Assembly: GCF_027923405.1 (NCBI RefSeq)
Contig: NZ_BQYI01000001.1
Coordinates: 4,724,501-4,788,500 of the forward strand
Origin: Paenibacillus sp. YYML68
GTDB lineage: Bacteria > Bacillota > Bacilli > Paenibacillales > NBRC-103111
DNA length: 64,000 nucleotides
Direction of reading: 5' to 3'
Positions 51,273-60,169 of this stretch are shown piece after piece (within the stretch, counting starts at the first letter, position 1; every line of letters begins with the position of its first letter). The position numbers and the translations under genes are program-made. The notes under the pieces are model-generated. The model worked only from the letters and a program-made list of their open reading frames with translations, was not told the DNA's origin and made no database searches.

Positions 51273-52109
51273 TTACCACTCACAGTGAAGCAACTGCTCG
51301 ATATCTTCCCGCAGCTGCCCCACGGAGCGATAAGGCTCCGCAAGCAGCAGCAGACGCCGCAGCACGCAACGCGTGCCCTCGGACAAGGACAGCTCCTCGT
51401 GCCATTCGCGCGGGGGCTGTCCTTCTTGTGCTTCGTACGACGAGTACAGCAGGAAGAGCAGGAAGTGACCGAGCGCGTACAGGTCGCTCTGCACCTCGGG
51501 CGCACGCCTTCTCGCTTCCTCTTCATCCGTGAAGGCGACTAGGCTCGTCCAGTCGCCGATGCGCCGGGCAAGGCCGAAGTCAATGAGCGCAAGCGAGCCG
51601 TCCGCCTGCAGCAGCACGTTCGGGATGCGCAGGTCCAGATGCACCCAGCCGCGCTCATGCACGAAGCCAACGATCGGCAGCAGCCTAGCGATAATAGCCA
51701 AGCTCTCCACCTCGGTGAACCCGCGCTGCTGCTCGAAGATGAGCGCCTCCAGCGTCCGCCCCTCCGCCTTGTCTATGGCGGCGAACAGCCTCCCGCCCTC
51801 CTCGAACAGCCCTCGGCAGCGCGGAATCGACGGATGACCGAGCGCTAGCAGCGCCTCCCGCTCCCGGCTCAGCAGCTCACGCCCGAGCGCTCCCTTACTC
51901 GGCCTCGCCTGCTTGACGACCAGCTCGCCGCCCTCCACTAGATCACATGCCAAATAAGCGAGCCCGTAGCTGCCCTCACCGATGAGCTTGATGAGCTCAT
52001 AACGGCGAAGGAGCACCGTGCCCGCCCGCAGCGGATAATCGCGCCAGCTTTCGACGAAGCGCTTGATGGGACTTGCCATGTGACCAATCCAACCGAACGA
52101 ACCGAGCAT
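51273..52109 (-). CDS. Serine/threonine protein kinase-fold protein
   Basis: 278 residues from the ATG at 52109, fixed by AAAGGGTGAT five bases upstream; the frame is open to 52232. Kinase landmarks: Gly loop IGEGSYGLAYLA, Lys in LVVKQAR, helix-C Glu in REREALLAL, catalytic loop WVHLDLRIPNVLL (Asp and Asn present, but HLD in place of HRD), DFG as IDFGLARR. It ends at the kinase domain without a membrane segment or PASTA domains. It should phosphorylate Ser/Thr of unknown targets. It is divergent from a small membrane-anchored protein. Confidence 0.85.
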   Translation of the reverse strand: MLGSFGWIGHMASPIKRFVESWRDYPLRAGTVLLRRYELIKLIGEGSYGLAYLACDLVEGGELVVKQARPSKGALGRELLSREREALLALGHPSIPRCRGLFEEGGRLFAAIDKAEGRTLEALIFEQQRGFTEVESLAIIARLLPIVGFVHERGWVHLDLRIPNVLLQADGSLALIDFGLARRIGDWTSLVAFTDEEEARRRAPEVQSDLYALGHFLLFLLYSSYEAQEGQPPREWHEELSLSEGTRCVLRRLLLLAEPYRSVGQLREDIEQLLHCEW

Positions 52110-52253
52110 TCCGATCACCCTTTGCATACGGCTTCTTGCTGCTACTATACCGCAAGCTGTGGAGGAAGGACAGCGTGTTCCTTTTATTACCTCTATGTGT
52201 AATAATGAAATAAATAATGTAAAATATTCCAATAACGAAAGGAGCGGTGTCGT

Positions 52254-52763
52254 ATTAAGCTCAATCGAACGATCATGGGTGGGCTCTGTATCATGGCTGC
52301 TCTGTATTCGTTATACGTTCTGCTATTATCATTCGGGCCTAGACAATTCCAATATGACTTCGTATCACATACTTCACTAACCAATGAGAAGGTCGGGGCG
52401 ATGTACTTGGGCCAGCCACTCGATCAAGCCTGCCGTACGATTATGGAGGAGCAGGTGATCGAGGAGTACCGTTACTACGAGTGTAGGGATGGACACCGCG
52501 TCCTTACGAAGCAGCATTCCCCGGAGGTGATATCCATCAGGTACAGCCTGAACGATCACGACCTCAAGACTTCACGTGGCATCGGCATCGGTTCTTCGAA
52601 GACAGATGTCCTTCAGCATTATGGCCTATCGTACTATACGAGAGCGGAGCAAGGAGAAGACATCGTAGGGTACGTGGACAAAAAGAATAACTACACGCTG
52701 GAGTTCTGGTTCTCCGGCGATATGGTATCGAGTATTCGACTTGATCGCAGCTACCTGCCATAA
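52254..52763 (+). CDS. Membrane-anchored hypothetical protein, possible ATT start
   Basis: From an ATT at 52254 (GAAAGGAG nine bases upstream) the product is 169 residues; from the first ATG (52275), which has no ribosome site, it is 162. The ATT start would add KLNRTI, giving the positive charge expected before the single membrane helix (MGGLCIMAALYSLYVLLLSFG). The remaining 135 residues are predicted to be outside the cytoplasm; KVGAMYLGQPLDQACRTI and IGIGSSKTDVLQHYG look like two repeats of a small module seen in secreted regulators. No named family was recognised. Confidence 0.6.
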   Translation: MKLNRTIMGGLCIMAALYSLYVLLLSFGPRQFQYDFVSHTSLTNEKVGAMYLGQPLDQACRTIMEEQVIEEYRYYECRDGHRVLTKQHSPEVISIRYSLNDHDLKTSRGIGIGSSKTDVLQHYGLSYYTRAEQGEDIVGYVDKKNNYTLEFWFSGDMVSSIRLDRSYLP

Positions 52764-52849
52764 TATAGGATTGCTTCTTCGCCTGCCCTCCATATATATG
52801 AGTAATATTGGCACTTCTGGTAACTCTAATGCTTAGCAGGAGGTGTGCC

Positions 52850-54364
52850 ATGGGAACTGAGCTCGGAAGAAGCTTGTCTGTCAACCTGCAGCACATCCGA
52901 AGCAGGCTGGGAGCAAGCAGCGATATCGTCATTAGAGAGTTCGAGCAGGGCGGCTACTTCGGAGGTGCCCTGGCGGTGCTCTACACCGATGGGCTGGTGG
53001 ACACACAGCTCGTGCATGACCATATTCTTCAGGCGCTGATGCTTAGTGCTAGACCTGGGCTGTCGCCAGCTGAGCCTTCGGGAACGCCTGCCGAACGTTA
53101 CCTTGCGATCCGCCAGCGACTGCTCCATATCGGAGATCTGAAGGAGCTGACGACGTTCGCCGAGCTGTACAAGGCCGTGCTGTCGGGCAACACGGTCATT
53201 CTAACGGATGGGATCGAGAAGGCACTTGTGGCCGGCACGCCCGGCTGGAGGGATCGCGGCGTAACGGAGACGACGGTCGAGAACGTCATACGTGGACCGA
53301 AGGAGAGCTTCACGGAGACGCTGCGAACTAATACAGCGCTCATCCGACGACGCATTCGCGACGAGCGGCTGCGTTGCGAGGAGCAATCGATCGGCAAGGT
53401 AACGATGACCGACGTTGCGGTAATGTATATAGAAGGAATCGCTCAACCGAGCATTGTCGAGGAGGTGCGGCGCAGGCTGTCGCGCATTGAGGCGGACTCC
53501 ATCCTCGAGAGCGGCTACATCGAGGAGTACATTCAGGACAAGACGTACACCGTCTTCCCGACTATGTTTAACTCGGAGCGACCGGACGTAATTGCCGCAG
53601 GACTACTGGAAGGGCGTATCGCCATCCTCGTGGACGGAACGCCGGTCGTGCTGCTGGCCCCGTCGCTGTTCGGGGAGTTTTTCCAATCGGCGGAGGATTA
53701 TTACCAGCGAAGCGATATTTCGAGTCTACTCCGCGTACTTCGGTACTTATGCTTCTTCATCTCTCTGCTCGCCCCGTCGCTATATATCGCCATCACGACG
53801 TTCCATCAGGAGATGCTCCCGACGCAGCTGCTGATCAGCCTAGCCTCGCAGCGGGAGGGCATTCCGTTCCCGGCGTTCGTCGAGGCGCTCATGATGGAGC
53901 TTGCCTTCGAAATCTTGCGCGAGGCCGGTATTCGCATGCCACGCTCCATCGGACAAGCAATCTCAGTCGTCGGGGCGCTCGTCATCGGACAAGCTGCGGT
54001 GGAAGCAGGCATTATATCAGCGGCGATGGTCATCGTCGTGTCGATGACCGCGATCTCGAACTTCGTCTTCCCGTCGTTCAGCATGGCCATATCGGTGCGA
54101 ATCCTGCGCTTCAGCATGATGACACTGGCTGCTACGTTCGGACTGTTCGGCATTACGATCGGCCTGCTGGCGCTCGTCATTCATCTATGCTCGCTGCGTT
54201 CGTTCGGTGTTCCGTACATGACACCGTTCGCTCCATTTAACTCGGAGGGACAGAAGGATATGGTCATTCGGCTACCTCATTGGCTGCTCAATCAACGACC
54301 GACTTCCATCAGCCCGAGCAACCCGCATCGTGATCAGACACCACCGCCCAAGCCGAATGCGTGA
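52850..54364 (+). CDS. Spore germinant receptor A subunit (GerAA family)
   Basis: 504 residues from the ATG at 52850, fixed by AGGAGGTG; the frame is open upstream without a site. GerA family: a cytosolic N-terminal domain with NTVILTDGIEKALVAGTPGWRDRGVTE and VRGPKESFTETLRTN ... RRRIRD segments, then about five membrane helices after 295 (LRYLCFFISLLAPSLYIAIT ... MTAISNFVFPSFSMAISVRI). With the C and B subunits next door it forms a nutrient receptor in the spore inner membrane. A weak sigma-G-like promoter (TGAGTA, 17 bases, AACTCTA at 52799-52828) is present. First gene of a four-gene operon. Confidence 0.93.
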   Translation: MGTELGRSLSVNLQHIRSRLGASSDIVIREFEQGGYFGGALAVLYTDGLVDTQLVHDHILQALMLSARPGLSPAEPSGTPAERYLAIRQRLLHIGDLKELTTFAELYKAVLSGNTVILTDGIEKALVAGTPGWRDRGVTETTVENVIRGPKESFTETLRTNTALIRRRIRDERLRCEEQSIGKVTMTDVAVMYIEGIAQPSIVEEVRRRLSRIEADSILESGYIEEYIQDKTYTVFPTMFNSERPDVIAAGLLEGRIAILVDGTPVVLLAPSLFGEFFQSAEDYYQRSDISSLLRVLRYLCFFISLLAPSLYIAITTFHQEMLPTQLLISLASQREGIPFPAFVEALMMELAFEILREAGIRMPRSIGQAISVVGALVIGQAAVEAGIISAAMVIVVSMTAISNFVFPSFSMAISVRILRFSMMTLAATFGLFGITIGLLALVIHLCSLRSFGVPYMTPFAPFNSEGQKDMVIRLPHWLLNQRPTSISPSNPHRDQTPPPKPNA

Positions 54365-54394
54365 TAATCGATGCTGAAATTACAGGTGATAATG

Positions 54395-55588
54395 ATGCTC
54401 AAACCGGTGATTACATGTGTCTTATGTCTGCTGCTCGCTATCCCGCTAACCGGCTGCTGGAACCGTAAGGAGCTGAACGACCTCGCCATCGCTGGAGGCC
54501 TTGCCATTGATCAGGCCGATGCGTCGCAATACAAGGTGACCGTACAGGTTGTCGATCCGAGCGAGGTCGCTTCGCGCAAGGGAGGCGGCGGTCGCAGTCC
54601 AGTCCTTACCTTTGAGGCGACCGCGCCGTCCGTGTTCGAGGCAATTCGCAAGCTGACGACCTCTTCTCCGCGCAAAATTTACTTGTCTCACCTACGCATC
54701 GTCGTGCTCGGTCAGCAGCTGGCTGAGCGTGGTATTGCGAAGCCGCTGGAGTTTTTATCCCGCGATCACGAGGTGCGCAGCGACTTCTTCGTCATTCTGG
54801 CGAAGGACGCGAAGGCGTCAGACATTCTCAAGTAGGTGTCTCCGCTGGAGAAGATTCCGTCGCAGCAGCTGTTCAAGTCACTCGATACGAGTGAAAAAGT
54901 ATGGGCACCCACCTACACCACTGAGCTGGACCAGCTCATCACCGATATGTCGAGCCCGAGCACGTCTCCCGTTCTTACAGGTGTACAAATTATAGGCGAC
55001 ACACAGAAGGGTCAGAGCAAGGAGAACGTCACGGCCATTGACCCGCCCTCCAAGCTGAAATATGCATACTTAGCCGTCCTGAAGAAGGACAAGCTGGCGG
55101 GCTGGCTAACCGAGGAGGAAAGCAAAGGATTTAACTATATCCAAGGAACAGTCCAAAATACAGTCGGCCATATTACGTGCGGGAAGCAGGGGACAGCTGC
55201 CGTCGAGGTTATTCGTCCCGATGTGAAGGTGGAGGCAGTTCGACAGGATGGCGTTGTGCGCATTCGGATACGCGCCTTCGTCGAAGCGAATGTCGGAGAG
55301 CTGCAATGCGGACTCGACCTGAGGCAGACGGAATCCATTCAAGTGCTGGAGGGAGCCATAGCTGAACGAGTGGCGAGCATCATCAACAGCTCCGTCGTGA
55401 AGGCGAAGAAGCTGCGCGCCGATATATTCGGCTTCGGCCAGACGATCCGTCGCTCGATGCCGAAGGAATGGCGAACGATGAAGCAGCACTGGGACGATCG
55501 GTTCGCCGAGCTGCCCGTCGACATATCCGTTCAAGCCAAAATTCGTCGGACCGGAACGACGAACAATTCATTCATCCATGAGCTGTAA
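54395..55588 (+). pseudogene. Germinant receptor C subunit (GerAC family) with in-frame amber
   Basis: Start taken at 54395 (AGGTGAT six bases upstream); an ATG at 54371 is in frame. A lipoprotein signal (PVITCVLCLLLAIPLTGCW, lipid Cys in LTGC) precedes the GerC N-terminal domain. The TAG at 54833-54835 follows AKASDILK, and the same frame continues as VSPLEKIPSQQLFKSLDTSE and on through the full C-terminal domain (LGWLTEEESKGF-like segment, VRIRIRAFVEANVGELQC, final WDDRFAELPVDISVQAKIRR). Without the TAG it would be a normal-length protein of about 400 residues. This is either a nonsense mutation, a suppressed codon or a sequence error. The receptor may be non-functional. Confidence 0.85.
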
Positions 55589-55606
55589 TACGAAGGAGCA
55601 CGACTT

Positions 55607-55852
55607 ATGCTGACGATAGGCATTATCGCCATGTTTTCCATATTCGCGGCCGCTGCCGAGCTACCTGGCTTATGGCGCAACCGCTACCTGCGTGACGCTG
55701 TATTCTTCTCCGCGCTGCTCCTCGGTGCAGCGGGTATGGGCATTGTGTATGCGATGCGCCTTCCTTTGCCCAATCCGATGGACGGGCTGGTCACATTGTA
55801 CGAGCCGCTTAGTCAGCTGGTTAATCGACTTCTCGGACAGGAGGACCTGTAA
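55607..55852 (+). CDS. Small two-helix membrane protein of the ger operon
   Basis: 81 residues with two hydrophobic helices (GIIAMFSIFAAAAELPGLW; AVFFSALLLGAAGMGIVYAM) and a short amphipathic tail. The position between gerC and gerB, the size and the two helices match the small 'D' proteins (GerKD-like) that accompany many Bacillales germinant receptors and tune their activity. RBS AAGGAG. Its TAA overlaps the gerB ATG by one base (TAATG). Confidence 0.75.
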   Translation: MLTIGIIAMFSIFAAAAELPGLWRNRYLRDAVFFSALLLGAAGMGIVYAMRLPLPNPMDGLVTLYEPLSQLVNRLLGQEDL

Positions 55853-56985
55853 TGGAGCGTGGACGCATCTCAACGCTCCAGCTGACGACGCTGCTGGTCA
55901 TGTTCATCATCAGCAGCTCCACCCTGCTTATTCCTTCCCTGCTTACGATACATGCCAAGCAGGATGCATGGCTGTCCGTGCTGCTCGGACTCACTGCATC
56001 CACACCGCTTGTCTATATGTATGTCACACTTGGAAGCAAGCAAGCGGGGCTGTCGATCGTAGAGTACAGCGAGCGTGTTCTCGGCAGAACGGCAGGCTTC
56101 GTTGTGAATCTGCTGCTACTGATGTACTTCATTCTTCTCACCTCTGCGCTGCTGCGGCAGCTGGGCGATATGATCACGACGCTGGTGCTGCCGGAGACGC
56201 CGATTCAAGCCATTATTTTTCTGATGATGGTTGTCATTATATTTGCCGTAAGGACAGGGCTCGAGAGCTTTGCGCGGGCTTCGCAAATTTTTTTCCCTTG
56301 GGTGATGCTGTTCATCGTGCTGCTGCTCGTCTCGCTAGTGCCTGAAATCGAGCTCAAGCACATATTTCCTGTTCTGGAGGAAGGTCTGCCCCGTGTCATT
56401 AAGGGTGCCTGGAACCTCGTCGGCATTCCATTCCTCGATATGGTCATCTTCCTGATGGTCTGTCCCTATGTGAAGGAGCAGGCGCGAGTCGGGCAAGCGT
56501 TCCTGCAAGCATTCGTGGTCGGCGGCTTGATCGTCTTCCTCGTGACGACCTATGCCATTGTTGTCATCGGTCCGGAGAGCGCAGCACACGCCGTATATCC
56601 GGTGTTCAGTCTCGCACAGAAGGTGAGCATCGGCAACTTCATTCAGCGCATCGAGGTGCTGGTCGGCGGAGTCTGGTTCATCTCGCTGTTCTTCAAGATT
56701 ACGGTATGCTTCTACGCCGCCACACTGGCGATGGCGCAAATGTTCAGGCTGCAAAGCCTGAACACGCCGGTCTATCCGCTTGCTCTGCTCGTCTGCGTGA
56801 ACTCGCTCGTGCTGCTGCCTAGCTCCATCTACTTCTTGCATGTCGCTGCTGAGATCTGGACGCCGAGCGTGCTACTGTACGGCTTATTCATCCCGCTCGT
56901 GCTGCTGACCGTACAGAAGCTGCGGAGATTGCGGTCAGGCCGACGCAGCGGAGCGGCAGAAGGCACGGAGGGTGGAGCTGGATGA
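55852..56985 (+). CDS. Spore germinant receptor B subunit (GerAB family permease)
   Basis: 377 residues, about ten membrane helices, APC-type fold. Typical family segments: LQLTTLLVMFIISSSTLLIP, LSIVEYSERVLGRTAGFVVN and LVGIPFLDMVIFLMVCPYVKE. This is the subunit that binds the amino-acid or sugar germinant in the spore inner membrane. The start overlaps the preceding gene. The C-terminal tail is basic and Gly-rich. It is the last gene of the operon; a tandem-repeat region follows instead of a clear terminator. Confidence 0.93.
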   Translation: MERGRISTLQLTTLLVMFIISSSTLLIPSLLTIHAKQDAWLSVLLGLTASTPLVYMYVTLGSKQAGLSIVEYSERVLGRTAGFVVNLLLLMYFILLTSALLRQLGDMITTLVLPETPIQAIIFLMMVVIIFAVRTGLESFARASQIFFPWVMLFIVLLLVSLVPEIELKHIFPVLEEGLPRVIKGAWNLVGIPFLDMVIFLMVCPYVKEQARVGQAFLQAFVVGGLIVFLVTTYAIVVIGPESAAHAVYPVFSLAQKVSIGNFIQRIEVLVGGVWFISLFFKITVCFYAATLAMAQMFRLQSLNTPVYPLALLVCVNSLVLLPSSIYFLHVAAEIWTPSVLLYGLFIPLVLLTVQKLRRLRSGRRSGAAEGTEGGAG

Positions 56986-57070
56986 GGTCTTGTATAGGCT
57001 CAGCGCGAAAAGCCGGGGGCCGAAGCGAATGGCTTCGAGCCTAGCCGGCTTATTGCGGTGCATCTTGTGT

Positions 57071-57241
57071 CGTCGGCGTTAGGGCTGAGCGCGTTCATTG
57101 GTCGGCGTTAGAGCGCAGGGCGTATAGTCCTCGGCGTTACTGCACGGGCGTGCGGTGCTCGGCGTTACTGCACGGGCGTGCGGTGCTCGGCGTTACGACA
57201 CGGGCGTGCGGTGCTCAGCGCTACTACACGGGCGTGCGGTG
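57071..57241. repeat. 28-bp tandem repeats downstream of the ger operon
   Basis: Four good units of 28 bases (starts 57130, 57158, 57186, 57214; core CGGCGTTAC...CACGGGCGTGCGGTG), preceded by two decayed units from about 57071. Units 1 and 2 are identical; 3 and 4 differ at 2-4 positions. They fill the middle of a 344-base gap with no gene. ACGGGCGTGC contains GC-rich partial inverted symmetry, but no terminator-like U-tract follows. Confidence 0.9.
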
Positions 57242-57329
57242 CTTGTGTTCGCCAACAGGCGTCTACACCGCGCACCGCACGCTGCCCGTTAGCTGCTTGG
57301 CGGCTGCAACGCTCGGGTGACGCTCCCTG

Positions 57330-58496
57330 TTAGCTATAAGGCGACTGTACCGCTCGAAGCGCAGAGACGCGCCCGTACTTCCAGTAGGTGCCAGTGCCGC
57401 GAATCGGCTCAGCCGTTCCGATGATCGCCGCGCGAATTTGATCGCGACTGCGTCCTTGTGATGCCAGCAGTGCGGCTACGCCTGCCACATGCGGCGCAGC
57501 CATCGACGTACCGCTCAAGTAGGCATAATAGCTCCCCGTGTAGGTGGACAGTATGTCCTCACCCGGTGCAGCCACCTCAACCCATGTGCCGTAGTTCGAG
57601 AAGGACGACTTGACGTCTGTCTCGTTCGTGGAAGCGACGGCGAGCACATTCGCATCGTTAGCCGGATAGCTCGGCACGCTGGAGCCGTCATTGCCAGCGG
57701 CCGCAACGATGACCGAGCCGCGGCTCCACGCATATTGAACCGCATTCTGCAGCGTCAAGGACGAATACGGAGAGCCGAGACTGAGGTTGACGACCTGCGC
57801 CCCTTGATTCGCCGCGTAGACGATGCCATCGGCTACAGCACTCAGCGAGCCGTTGCCGTCGTCACCGAGCACACGCACCGGGATGATCGACACGAGCGGC
57901 GCGACGCCTGCGATACCTCCACCGTTATTCGTCACAGCCGCCGCAATACCGGCGACATGGGTGCCGTGCCCGTTGCGGTCCTCAGGCTGGCTGTCTCCGT
58001 CCACGAAGTCATATCCATTCGTCAGCTTGCCCGCGAGGTCCGGGTGGTTCAGCTGCACGCCCGTATCGATGACGGCGATTCGCACCTCAGCAGCTCCAGC
58101 CGTGATGTCCCATGCTTCAGGCGCTTGAATGCGCTGCGGACCGTATTGATAATTAGAGAAATACGGGTCGTTCGGCATGGCGAACGACTTGAACGTATAG
58201 TTCGGCTCCGCATACTCGATCTCTGCGAGCTTCACGTAGGCTCGCAGCATATGGCGCATCTTCCGCTTGGAACGGACAATATGGGTCCCCAGCTCCTCGC
58301 AGCCTCCGACTCTCCGGCACTTGGCTAAGCCATGGAGCTCATCCATTCGGACCTCATTCGTCCCTTCGACAAACTTGACGATCAGCTCATTAGGCGCATG
58401 AGGACCATATTGCGCATCCGCACGACGCTCGGCGTACAGCCACAGAGCGAGGGCCACGCCCGCAAGCGCCACAAGCGCGACCATCCATAACCACAT
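57330..58496 (-). CDS. Subtilisin-like (S8, thermitase-type) serine protease
   Basis: 388 residues, ATG behind GAGGAGG. An N-terminal hydrophobic helix (WLWMVALVALAGVALALWLY) serves as signal or anchor. A short inhibitor-type propeptide follows (LIVKFVEGTNEVRMDELHGL ... YAEPNYTFK), then the catalytic domain with D in IAVIDTGVQLNHPDL, H in DRNGHGTHVAGIAA and S in YLSGTSMAAPHVAGVAALL, with the oxyanion Asn in VAAAGNDG. It matches thermitase-like extracellular proteases. It is likely secreted or membrane-attached. It is downstream of, and on the same strand as, the TRM11-like gene, 119 bases apart. Confidence 0.93.
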   Translation of the reverse strand: MWLWMVALVALAGVALALWLYAERRADAQYGPHAPNELIVKFVEGTNEVRMDELHGLAKCRRVGGCEELGTHIVRSKRKMRHMLRAYVKLAEIEYAEPNYTFKSFAMPNDPYFSNYQYGPQRIQAPEAWDITAGAAEVRIAVIDTGVQLNHPDLAGKLTNGYDFVDGDSQPEDRNGHGTHVAGIAAAVTNNGGGIAGVAPLVSIIPVRVLGDDGNGSLSAVADGIVYAANQGAQVVNLSLGSPYSSLTLQNAVQYAWSRGSVIVAAAGNDGSSVPSYPANDANVLAVASTNETDVKSSFSNYGTWVEVAAPGEDILSTYTGSYYAYLSGTSMAAPHVAGVAALLASQGRSRDQIRAAIIGTAEPIRGTGTYWKYGRVSALRAVQSPYS

Positions 58497-58615
58497 GGAC
58501 GTTCCTCCTCATTATCTTGAAGTGAAATTGAAATCACTTTTCACTGTATGATGAAGGGAGGTCGCCCGCATGGACGCTCGCCTATATTGCAACGCTTGTA
58601 CAGCGTGTCCGCGGC

Positions 58616-59572
58616 TCAGACACAGACCGCAACGTGCCGAACGAAGCTGCCCTTGCGGATGAGGCAGCGATCGATCGTCGTGAAGTCGGCTTGCTGCAGG
58701 ACGTGCTCCAGCGGCTCCATGGAGACGAAGACCGCGCGGCTGGCCAGACGCCGCGCGCCCTGCACCAGCTCCAGCTGCTCGGCCTCCGGCAGCTTGGAGC
58801 ATAGATTATACGGCATATCGACGATTGCCGTATCGTAGTGACCCGCTGCAGTGCGCATGTCCTGCAGCTGCACCAGCTTCGGCGACGTGTAGCCGAAGTG
58901 GACAAGATTGACCCGCGCTCCCCGCACCGCGAGCGGGTTCACGTCCATGCCAGCGATTTCGATCCCCATCGACATCGCTTCAATCAGCACCGTGCCGATG
59001 CCGCAGCACGGGTCCACGACGCGGGTGCCCTCGGGCTCGGGCACCGCAATGTTCACCAGCGCTCGCGCGGTGCGCGTCCCGAGCGCGGTCGAATACGGCT
59101 GCGGCTTGTCCTTGTGCCGCAGCCACAGCGCCTTGTTGTCCGCGGCTTCGCCCAGCGCCCAGCGCGCGCCGAGCCGCACGAGCCCGAGCGTGCGGTCCGG
59201 CGTGCGCATGTCCGCCTTGCCGCGGACCCGGCTGCCGACGAGCCGCTCGAGCTGGCGGCGCTCGTCGAATGTGTACGGATCGTCTGTCGGCACGAAGACG
59301 ATCTTGAACGTGCAGCCAGCGAGCTCCAGCCGGCTCGCCTCCTCGGCCAGCGCCTCCGGGCTTGCGGCCGTAAGGCTCACCTCGACTCGCTGCTTCACGA
59401 ACGGGCTGCGGCTCGCATCGACGCGCCGCGCGCTCACAAGCCAGCGCAGCGGCTCCTCGCTCGCCGCCGTCCCGAACAGCGCGCGCTGCTCCAGCGCGCA
59501 CAGCTGCGCCTCATCCTCATGGCACGCGAACGTATAGACGTAGGTGGGAATTAGGTCACTTTGGGACTCCAT
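58616..59572 (-). CDS. TRM11-like SAM-dependent RNA/DNA methyltransferase
   Basis: 318 residues. The C-terminal half has a Rossmann methyltransferase fold: motif I VVDPCCGIGTVLIEAM, motif II-like IAGMDVNPLAV, and the catalytic MPYN box (IVDMPYNLCSKL) in place of NPPY/DPPY. The N-terminal half has a THUMP-like feel (HEDEAQLCALEQRALF) but is not clearly a THUMP domain. The combination resembles TRM11/RlmKL-type proteins of unknown target; tRNA m2G methylation is the nearest guess. ATG with GGAGGT 13 bases upstream. Confidence 0.8.
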   Translation of the reverse strand: MESQSDLIPTYVYTFACHEDEAQLCALEQRALFGTAASEEPLRWLVSARRVDASRSPFVKQRVEVSLTAASPEALAEEASRLELAGCTFKIVFVPTDDPYTFDERRQLERLVGSRVRGKADMRTPDRTLGLVRLGARWALGEAADNKALWLRHKDKPQPYSTALGTRTARALVNIAVPEPEGTRVVDPCCGIGTVLIEAMSMGIEIAGMDVNPLAVRGARVNLVHFGYTSPKLVQLQDMRTAAGHYDTAIVDMPYNLCSKLPEAEQLELVQGARRLASRAVFVSMEPLEHVLQQADFTTIDRCLIRKGSFVRHVAVCV

Positions 59573-59788
59573 GATGTACAGCTAACCTCCAGTTCGAACG
59601 ATACATGTTCCTCCTATCGTAACGGAATGATGCGCGAGGCGCCAGTCGATGACCAACACAAGCCATAGCCCTATGCCAGCTGCCCGAAGCCTCAGCCTCA
59701 TACGTGCTCACCTGCTGCATGGAGGTATCACCCACGCACTCGCCCAGCACGTGACACAGCACGCCCAGCTCATACCCACCTACGCCAA

Positions 59789-59820
59789 ACAGACCTCCGC
59801 ATGATCACGCAGAGGTCTGT
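59789..59820 (-). terminator. Terminator of the small Q/A-rich gene
   Basis: ACAGACCTCCGC / GCAGAGGTCTGT (11 of 12 pairs) with an 8-base loop, followed on the minus strand by TTGGCG. It lies 19 bases beyond the small gene's stop. Confidence 0.6.
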
Positions 59821-59838
59821 CTCTTCATCGCCTATAGA

Positions 59839-60012
59839 CTAGCTGTCCATAATCTCATCCAGCTGTGAATCGCGGCGGTTCGCCTCCGCCTGCACGCGGC
59901 GATCCGTCTCGCTCTGGCCCTGAATCTGTGCGGCTGCCTCTGCCTGACGGTTCAGCTGCTCCTCCGCTTGGCCGATGCCGTGTGCGCCTTGATGGTTTCT
60001 GCTTGAGGACAT
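59839..60012 (-). CDS. Small Gln/Ala/Arg-rich protein
   Basis: 57 residues from the ATG at 60012, fixed by AGGAGGTGAGACGA. The sequence is hydrophilic and helical with regular Gln/Ala/Arg (QAEEQLNRQAEAAAQIQGQ ... EANRRDSQLDEIMDS). No family recognised. Small proteins of this make-up are common in spore formers, but no role can be given. The ribosome site and following terminator support a real gene. Confidence 0.6.
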   Translation of the reverse strand: MSSSRNHQGAHGIGQAEEQLNRQAEAAAQIQGQSETDRRVQAEANRRDSQLDEIMDS

Positions 60013-60169
60013 TCGTCTCACCTCCTGCCATATATACCGGGAACGCCCGCTTACTATGCGCCGTTTCCACAATCCGTATGCAGGTCAGGGGTTCCAGCCC
60101 GAATGCCGCTCGCTTATAATGAAAGCATATATGCACACTTCCACCATATCGAAATGAGGACTGCCTCTG

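Noticed and set aside
20205-54835. Possible recoding of TAG as a sense codon, because three genes have TAG followed by an in-frame continuation (20205, 41482, 54833).
   Set aside because: Many ordinary genes here end in TAG (e.g. the AraC, PNPOx, GT2 and erythromycin-esterase genes) without any meaningful continuation, so TAG is a normal stop. The cases are better explained by nonsense mutations and a tail duplication.
57130-57241. CRISPR-like array of 28-bp repeats.
   Set aside because: Units are directly contiguous with no spacers; they are simple tandem repeats.
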